Positions 1 to 4,184 of a DNA stretch of 6,226 nt are shown here, piece after piece. The number at the start of each line of letters is the position of its first letter. Positions within the stretch are counted from its first letter, which is position 1. Source of the DNA: JAFGQJ01 sp964588525 (lineage in GTDB: Bacteria > Spirochaetota > Spirochaetia > SZUA-6 > DRHE01); NCBI GenBank assembly GCA_964588525.1, contig CAZPQC010000197.1, positions 1 through 6,226 of the forward strand, written 5' to 3'. The notes beneath the pieces are model-generated. The model was not told where the DNA came from. It saw only the letters and a list, made by a program, of their open reading frames with translations, and ran no database searches. Made by a program: the position numbers and the translations under genes.

Positions 1-17
1 GAATTAGGTGCTGGTAG

Positions 18-36
18 TATTGTAAAACATACAATA
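18..36. repeat. Perfect 7-bp inverted repeat with 5-base spacer
   Basis: TATTGTA at 18-24 is repeated as its exact reverse complement TACAATA at 30-36, with AAACA between. No T-run follows, so it is not a canonical intrinsic terminator. Its size and symmetry would suit a dimeric regulator's binding site. It lies about 70 bases upstream of the proposed -10 of the first gene, which is far for a classical repressor but possible for an activator or for the control of a gene outside the window. An A/T-rich 7-bp repeat can also occur by chance. Confidence 0.4.
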
Positions 37-103
37 TCCTGATAGCAAATGAATCGCGAGGGGGTGCCGACGACAAAAACCATCCAGATAGTTCGACCCG
101 TAC

Positions 104-114
104 TGTGCTATACT
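104..114 (+). promoter_or_regulatory. Extended -10 promoter of the cNMP-binding/HDOD unit
   Basis: TATACT at 109-114 is one base off the TATAAT consensus and is preceded by TGC (106-108), giving an extended -10 element. I see no good -35 hexamer at 16-18 bases spacing, which is typical of promoters that rely on an extended -10. Transcription would begin near 121, leaving a leader of about 34 bases before the GTG start at 155. The 11-base element TGTGCTATACT recurs with one mismatch before the gene at 4185. Confidence 0.5.
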
Positions 115-142
115 TCATAATATCCGGTAAACAGAAACAGCT

Positions 143-148
143 GGAGGG
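143..148 (+). promoter_or_regulatory. Ribosome binding site that fixes the GTG start at 155
   Basis: GGAGGG lies six bases upstream of GTG 155, at near-ideal spacing. An in-frame TAA at 128-130 blocks any longer reading frame, so this site together with the GTG settles the start. Confidence 0.8.
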
Positions 149-154
149 AACGTA

Positions 155-544
155 GTGAAGGTCAAGAACTTCAAGAAAGGGGAGTTGATCTGCCAGGAGG
201 ATTCCCTGGGAGGAGAGATGTATGTGATCATCTCGGGGAAAGCTCTGGTATATAAGATGATCGACGGCAACAAAATCAACCTTGCGACCGAGGAGGACGG
301 GGATTTCTTCGGTGAGATCTCGCTGTTGATCAACTGTCCAAGAACAGCTTCGGTGCAAGCGGTGGAGGACACCGAAGTCATGGTGCTGAGCAAGACCAGC
401 TTCATCGATAAGATCGTTTCGGATCCCCGTTTTGCTCTGAAAATGGCGACCACCATGGCCAAACGGCTGGAAGAGGCCCACAGGGCTATTTCCAGACTCG
501 AGGGGGAGAGAAAGAGCCTGGAGATGCTCTACCAGACCAAATAG
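155..544 (+). CDS. Stand-alone cyclic-nucleotide-binding domain protein
   Basis: A 129-residue protein that is almost entirely one CRP/PKA-type cyclic-nucleotide-binding beta-roll. Residues 1-50 give the early strands (motif GGEMYVIISGKA, 19-30). The phosphate-binding cassette follows as FFGEISLL (51-58) and PRTASV (62-67). Glu54 and Arg63 are the residues that in this family usually hold the ribose and the cyclic phosphate, so ligand binding looks intact. Residues 101-129 form a charged helix, possibly a coiled coil (KRLEEAHRAISRLEGE). There is no helix-turn-helix, kinase or channel part, so the output must come from a partner. The start is GTG with a strong GGAGGG site. The HDOD gene begins six bases after the stop and in the same reading frame. 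I infer a cytoplasmic cAMP or cGMP receptor; the specific ligand cannot be read from the sequence. Confidence 0.9.
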   Translation: MKVKNFKKGELICQEDSLGGEMYVIISGKALVYKMIDGNKINLATEEDGDFFGEISLLINCPRTASVQAVEDTEVMVLSKTSFIDKIVSDPRFALKMATTMAKRLEEAHRAISRLEGERKSLEMLYQTK

Positions 545-550
545 CCGCGC
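542..550 (+). other. Single in-frame TAG between the cNMP-binding and HDOD genes
   Basis: The stop TAG (542-544) is followed by CCG CGC and then GTG 551, all in the same phase as the upstream gene. The only interruption between the two open frames from 155 to 2152 is therefore this one codon. There is no Shine-Dalgarno-like sequence before GTG 551, ATG 557 or ATG 590. Possible explanations are translational coupling by reinitiation, partial readthrough giving a fused cNMP-binding/HDOD protein, a recent split of an ancestral fused gene, or a sequencing error. Confidence 0.6.
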
Positions 551-2152
551 GTGCCTATGCCAATCTCTGAACCATTCGGGTCAACAGTCATGTCTCCCAA
601 CTCCTCCCGAGCAAACAGATCTATCAGTGAGGAGACGCAGTCAATCTTCGGCAAGATCGACCTGGGAACGATCCAGCAATCTGTAAGCAAATCGATACCC
701 GTTACCTTCAGGTTGAAATCCTTCAGCCGGGATCAGCACGGGGTGCTCGATCGGATTCTCGAGGCCTTTCTTTCCGAACTCGGTTTGGAGGGGATTCAAG
801 AAACACTGTCCTACTGCACCAAGGAACTCCTGGTGAACGCCCACAAGGCTGTGGCCAAACGCGTCTACTTCCGGCAAAAGGGTCTCTCCATCACCGATCC
901 CGATGACTACAAGAAAGGCATGAGACAGTTCCTCTACTATCTGACAAAGAGCGCCTCGGAAGCAGATCAACAGCAGGCCGGCGGTGATTCGGATATCGAG
1001 TTAACGATTCATTCCACCGGCGGCGTGTTCATAATCAGGGTGCGTAACAAAGGTGAGCTGACCAAAGAGGAGTACTCCCGGATCAGTGAGCGCATCATGA
1101 AAGCTCGCGGATTCAGTTCCTTCTACGAAGCCCTGAACTCGGTCCGGGATGTTACTGAAGGCGCGGGATTGGGGATCGTCATACTCGTTCAATTTCTCAA
1201 GCGCATCGGTTTGGATGAGGAGGCCTTTTCCATAGATTCGGAAACCGGCTTGACCACGGCGTCTCTTCGGATCCCGGTTTCCCAGGTTCAACTGGACAAG
1301 GTCCGTGCCCTCGTCGAGGTAGTTGCCCGGGACATCGATTCTCTGCCCCACTTTCCGGAAAACGTCATGGTGCTGCTGGCCATGACAAAAGATCCCAAAA
1401 CCCAGGTAACCGGGATCGCCAAGAAGATCAGCGCGGACCCGACCCTTACCGCCGATCTGCTGCGCCTTGTGAACTCGGCCTATTTCATGCTGCCCCGTCG
1501 GGTCGTCGACATCGTGGAGGCGGTCAAACTGATCGGGCTGAAGGGTCTGCAGAACCTGCTGCTATCCTACGGCACGCAGAAAGTCCTCGGCCAAACGTAT
1601 CGACACATGCGCTCTCTCTGGGATCATTCGTATCAAACAGCCCTGTACGCTTACCTGCTGGCCCGCAGCCTCAAGCGTTCCTACAGCCTGCTCGATGATG
1701 TGTACGTCACCGGCATCCTCCATGACCTGGGGCTGATCGTCGTGACCTACCTCCACCCCACGCTGCAGAAGAAGATCCGGGATTTCTGCAAGGAGAAGAA
1801 CATTCCCCTCAAGGTACTGGAAGATTTTTCCTACGGATTGAATCATGCCGACACCGGCGGTTTGATTGCAGCGAAGTGGAACTTTCCCGATCAGCTGGTC
1901 GAGGGAATCAAGTATCACCACGAGCCCCTGAATGCTCCGCTGCGTCACAAAGATGTCGTATTCTGCGTCTATCTGGCGAACATGATGAGCAATCTCGAGA
2001 AGGATTTGGTCGGCTTTGAGCAGATCGAAAAACCGGTACTCATGGATTTCGGCATAGAGAATGAGGCTCATTTCGACAAAATTCATGCCCAGTTCCAACG
2101 GGTATACGAACAGCAGCGGAAGTTACTTGGCGGACAGAGCACACAAAGATAG
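551..2152 (+). CDS. HDOD-domain signalling protein with N-terminal GHKL-ATPase-like region
   Basis: A 533-residue, probably cytoplasmic protein with no membrane segment. Residues 1-45 look disordered. Residues about 60-245 resemble a GHKL/HATPase fold: an N-box-like TKELLVNAHKA (90-100), VRNKG (164-168) where the family usually has DxG, and a glycine box EGAGLGI (203-209). There is no phospho-accepting histidine region of the HisKA kind. Residues about 255-480 are an HDOD domain: the start DIDSLPHFPENV (261-272), LLRLVNSAYF (303-312), WDHS (His359), ILHDLG (His391-Asp392), NHADTG (His432) and KYHHEP (His456-His457). The late aspartate of catalytic HD enzymes is Asn477 here (YLAN). HDOD proteins usually act as signalling or scaffold modules, and I infer an adaptor controlled by the cNMP-binding neighbour. 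The start is uncertain: GTG 551, ATG 557 and ATG 590 all lack a ribosome binding site. Confidence 0.88.
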   Translation: MPMPISEPFGSTVMSPNSSRANRSISEETQSIFGKIDLGTIQQSVSKSIPVTFRLKSFSRDQHGVLDRILEAFLSELGLEGIQETLSYCTKELLVNAHKAVAKRVYFRQKGLSITDPDDYKKGMRQFLYYLTKSASEADQQQAGGDSDIELTIHSTGGVFIIRVRNKGELTKEEYSRISERIMKARGFSSFYEALNSVRDVTEGAGLGIVILVQFLKRIGLDEEAFSIDSETGLTTASLRIPVSQVQLDKVRALVEVVARDIDSLPHFPENVMVLLAMTKDPKTQVTGIAKKISADPTLTADLLRLVNSAYFMLPRRVVDIVEAVKLIGLKGLQNLLLSYGTQKVLGQTYRHMRSLWDHSYQTALYAYLLARSLKRSYSLLDDVYVTGILHDLGLIVVTYLHPTLQKKIRDFCKEKNIPLKVLEDFSYGLNHADTGGLIAAKWNFPDQLVEGIKYHHEPLNAPLRHKDVVFCVYLANMMSNLEKDLVGFEQIEKPVLMDFGIENEAHFDKIHAQFQRVYEQQRKLLGGQSTQR

Positions 2153-2172
2153 TTGCGGTTCCGGGTCCCGGG

Positions 2173-2823
2173 CTACATCCCCAGAAGATTGAACAAACCC
2201 GCGTACACCCTTGAAGTCAAGAATCCGATCGGTAACAGGGTGTAGCCGGTAAAACTGCCCAACAGGATCAGGGCGATCAGGATAAATCGGCCATAGCGAG
2301 TGTAGACCAGCTTGAAGCGGATGAATTTGTCAGGAATGAGGGAAAGCAGTATATGCGATCCATCTAGCGGGGGTATGGGAAAGAGGTTGAATACGGCCAG
2401 AAGCAGGTTGATCCACACGAAATAAGAGAGGATCTGGAACAGAACCGGGCCGAATCCTCCCGTATAGAATATCTGCGGGGCGAGGGTCAAGAGGAATTTC
2501 AACGCCAATGCGAAAGCGATTCCAAACAGCACGTTGGAGAACGGACCGGCCAGGGATACGAGGATCTCGTCGTTTTTCGGATTCTTGAAGTTGCGGGGGT
2601 TGATCTGCACGGGTTTTGCCCAGCCGAATCCGACCAGGAGGATCATGAGCAGGCCTATCAGCTCGATGTGGGATATCGGATTCAAGGTAAGGCGGCCCTG
2701 ATCTCTGGGCGTGCTGTCGCCCAGTCGAACCGCCACCAAAGCGTGGGAGAACTCGTGAACGGTGAATCCGACCAGAACCGCCGGCAGAACCAGGGCGATC
2801 CTCTTCAGATCAGGATCGAACAT
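2173..2823 (-). CDS. Small M50 (site-2 protease) family membrane metalloprotease
   Basis: A 216-residue integral membrane protein of the minimal site-2 protease type, the zinc metalloproteases that cut substrates within or near the membrane. The catalytic HExxH is HEFSH (23-27) in the first hydrophobic segment (9-32). The second zinc-ligand motif is NLFPIPPLDG (146-155), with Asp154 as the expected ligand. RLTLNPISHIELIG (44-57) and LAGPFSN (91-97) are further family hallmarks. Hydrophobic segments lie near 53-68, 88-115, 127-149 and 178-200. There is no PDZ or CBS domain, so this is the core enzyme only. I chose ATG 2823 because it puts HExxH at the usual depth. An in-frame GTG at 2895 would overlap the upstream gene by 64 bases and add a hydrophilic tail. 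The upstream gene ends eight bases before, and no clear ribosome binding site is visible, so translational coupling is likely. The substrate is unknown. Confidence 0.9.
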   Translation of the reverse strand: MFDPDLKRIALVLPAVLVGFTVHEFSHALVAVRLGDSTPRDQGRLTLNPISHIELIGLLMILLVGFGWAKPVQINPRNFKNPKNDEILVSLAGPFSNVLFGIAFALALKFLLTLAPQIFYTGGFGPVLFQILSYFVWINLLLAVFNLFPIPPLDGSHILLSLIPDKFIRFKLVYTRYGRFILIALILLGSFTGYTLLPIGFLTSRVYAGLFNLLGM

Positions 2824-2831
2824 GGGGCAGC

Positions 2832-3953
2832 TCAGGTAATCGCTTTGATGTAGCAGCGCCGGCGCTTGTGCTGACGGACATCGTAGTGCTTCCACATCGC
2901 CTGGACCTGTGTGTTGGTCTCCAACTCTACGCTGGTTTCGGCGCTTATGATCTTATTTTTCTGACAGCTCCTGGCTATTTCGCTCATCAGGATTGCCGGG
3001 ACTCCCCGAGCCTGGTAATCCGGCCGAACCGCCACCAGAAGCAGATCGATGTACTTGGGAAACTTCAAGGCCCACAACAGGTGGATGAAGCCGAAGGGAA
3101 ACAGCCGTCCTTTGGAGCGCTGCAGAGCCCGGGAAAGGGAGGGCATGGCGATGCCGAAGGCGATCAGGTTATCCTCCTCATCGACGATGAAGCGAACGTA
3201 GTCCGGGTGGATGAAGCCGAAGTACTGGTTGATATAGACATCGATCTGTTTGTCGGTGAGGGTAACGAAACCGTAAAGATCGGAGTAGGTCTCATTGATC
3301 AGCTCGAACATCCTCTTGGCGTAGGGACGCATATTTTTTTTCTTGCTCTCGACGATCTTCAGTTTGCTGCGCTGCAGAACCAGCTTCTGAAGGCGCAGGA
3401 CCTTCTCAGGGGTTTCCTTTGGAACCTGGACTTCGAACTCGACCCAGTCGATGGCCTTGCCGTAGCCGAGTGACTCCATGTGCAGGGGGTAGTAGGGATG
3501 GTTGTACAGGGTTGCCATGGTGCCCAGCTCGTCAAAGCCGTGGATCAACATTCCCTCCCGGTCCATATCCGTGAACCCCAGTGGACCGTGGACAGCGGTC
3601 ATACCGTTATCTCGAGCCCAAGCCTCGACGGCCTCCAAAAGGGCCCTGGACACTTCCATATCGTCGACAAAGTCGAACCAGCCGAATCGGCAGTGTTTGT
3701 GACCCCATTTTTCGATGTACTTCTCGTTGATGATTCCCGCTATGCGGCCTGCAATCCGTCCGTCCTTCTCCGCCAGCAGGTACTTCACCCGGCAATGCTC
3801 GAAGGCGGGGTTCTTCTTCGGATCCAGAGTGTTCCACTCATCCATCAACATCGGTGGAATCCAATACTCATTGTTCCTGTACAGGGTGAAGGGAAAGTTG
3901 ATAAACCGCCTAAGGTCCTTGCGGGTCTGAACTTCCCGGATCGTTATGCTCAT
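2832..3953 (-). CDS. Large GNAT-type (YghO-like) acyltransferase-like protein
   Basis: A 373-residue soluble protein with two GNAT-like halves. The C-terminal half has the clearest acetyl-CoA signature: YIDLLLVAVRPDYQARGVPA (301-320), a beta-strand followed by the QxRGxPA-type pyrophosphate loop, then the helix ILMSEIA. The segment ELETNTQVQAMW (343-354) and the final strand RRRCYIKAI match the E-x-N and closing strand of GNAT folds. The N-terminal half (about 56-145) has a partial pattern (GRIAGRIAGI, GWFDFVDD, LLEAVEAWARDNG) and the conserved-looking block HGPLGFTDMDREGML (122-136). The size and arrangement recall the YghO-like family, whose substrate is not established to my knowledge, so acyl transfer is inferred from the fold alone. 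AGGAG (complement of 3957-3961) lies three bases before ATG 3953. It is first in a two-gene unit with the M50 protease. Confidence 0.8.
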   Translation of the reverse strand: MSITIREVQTRKDLRRFINFPFTLYRNNEYWIPPMLMDEWNTLDPKKNPAFEHCRVKYLLAEKDGRIAGRIAGIINEKYIEKWGHKHCRFGWFDFVDDMEVSRALLEAVEAWARDNGMTAVHGPLGFTDMDREGMLIHGFDELGTMATLYNHPYYPLHMESLGYGKAIDWVEFEVQVPKETPEKVLRLQKLVLQRSKLKIVESKKKNMRPYAKRMFELINETYSDLYGFVTLTDKQIDVYINQYFGFIHPDYVRFIVDEEDNLIAFGIAMPSLSRALQRSKGRLFPFGFIHLLWALKFPKYIDLLLVAVRPDYQARGVPAILMSEIARSCQKNKIISAETSVELETNTQVQAMWKHYDVRQHKRRRCYIKAIT

Positions 3954-3956
3954 GGA

Positions 3957-3963
3957 CTCCTCT
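3957..3963 (-). promoter_or_regulatory. Ribosome binding site of the acyltransferase-like gene
   Basis: Read on the minus strand, AGAGGAG ends three bases before ATG 3953. The match to the anti-Shine-Dalgarno sequence is strong although the spacing is short. It supports ATG 3953 as the start. Confidence 0.6.
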
Positions 3964-3980
3964 TGAGGTACACACCCATC

Positions 3981-4009
3981 TTAATACTACACATTGATGG
4001 ATTTTGCAA
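3981..4009 (-). promoter_or_regulatory. Candidate promoter of the acyltransferase/M50 unit
   Basis: On the minus strand TTGCAA (4009-4004) and TATTAA (3986-3981) are separated by exactly 17 bases. Each hexamer matches the sigma-70-type consensus at four of six positions. Transcription would begin near 3974, giving a short leader of about 20 bases that contains the AGAGGAG site. This is a prediction from spacing and similarity only. Confidence 0.4.
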
Positions 4010-4031
4010 CTCAGCGCCGTTCAAAATTTCT

Positions 4032-4043
4032 GGGGAGGGGGGG
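4032..4043. repeat. G-rich tract (G4-A-G7) in the divergent intergenic region
   Basis: GGGG at 4032-4035, one A, then seven G at 4037-4043. It lies between the two divergent promoters, about 23 bases upstream of the minus-strand -35 and about 80 bases upstream of the plus-strand -10. It has too few separated G-runs for a classical four-tract quadruplex. A G7 run can slip during replication, so its length may vary between isolates. Confidence 0.6.
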
Positions 4044-4117
4044 CGCAGTATAGATTAGCTAGTAGTCATTGCGTTACGGCCTCAAGCGACTTAGAATTAC
4101 TCGTAGAATCGAAATTT

Positions 4118-4128
4118 TGTGCTATAAT
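4118..4128 (+). promoter_or_regulatory. Extended -10 promoter of the exported transglutaminase-like gene
   Basis: TATAAT at 4123-4128 is a perfect -10 hexamer preceded by TGC (4120-4122), an extended -10. No convincing -35 hexamer sits at normal spacing; the stretch just upstream is A/T-rich (GAAATTTT, 4111-4118). The element TGTGCTATAAT differs by one base from the one at 104-114. Transcription would start near 4135, giving a leader of about 50 bases to GTG 4185. Confidence 0.6.
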
Positions 4129-4170
4129 TATGCATGATAAGGAGTTAATTTATAAAAGTGGGCCGGGGAG

Positions 4171-4177
4171 AAGGGAG
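4171..4177 (+). promoter_or_regulatory. Ribosome binding site choosing GTG 4185
   Basis: AAGGGAG ends seven bases before GTG 4185. An earlier in-frame GTG at 4158 has AAGGAG (4139-4144) upstream, but 13 bases away, and it would place a glycine/arginine-rich stretch before the hydrophobic signal core. GTG 4185 gives a compact Met-Arg start to the signal peptide, so I prefer it. Confidence 0.6.
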
Positions 4178-4184
4178 AGGGCTG

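Noticed and set aside
1..42. Possible 13-codon C-terminal tail of an upstream gene, ending at TGA 40-42
   Set aside because: One frame is open from the first base to this stop, but thirteen codons with no recognisable motif are not enough to call a gene.
2161..2171. CCGGG-T-CCCGG dyad between the convergent genes as a terminator
   Set aside because: The spacer is one base (three with a 4-bp stem) and no T-run follows on either strand. The convergent gap is only 20 bases, and I see no intrinsic terminator.
2824..2895. Longer M50 protein starting at GTG 2895
   Set aside because: It would overlap the acyltransferase-like gene by 64 bases, adds a hydrophilic non-family N-terminus and has no ribosome binding site. 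ATG 2823 puts HExxH at the usual depth.
4032..4043. G-quadruplex
   Set aside because: Only two G-runs separated by one A are present, so a four-tract intramolecular quadruplex is not supported.
2868..4058. Long forward-strand open frames opposite the acyltransferase-like gene
   Set aside because: They are antisense shadows of a well-supported minus-strand gene and contain no recognisable domain.
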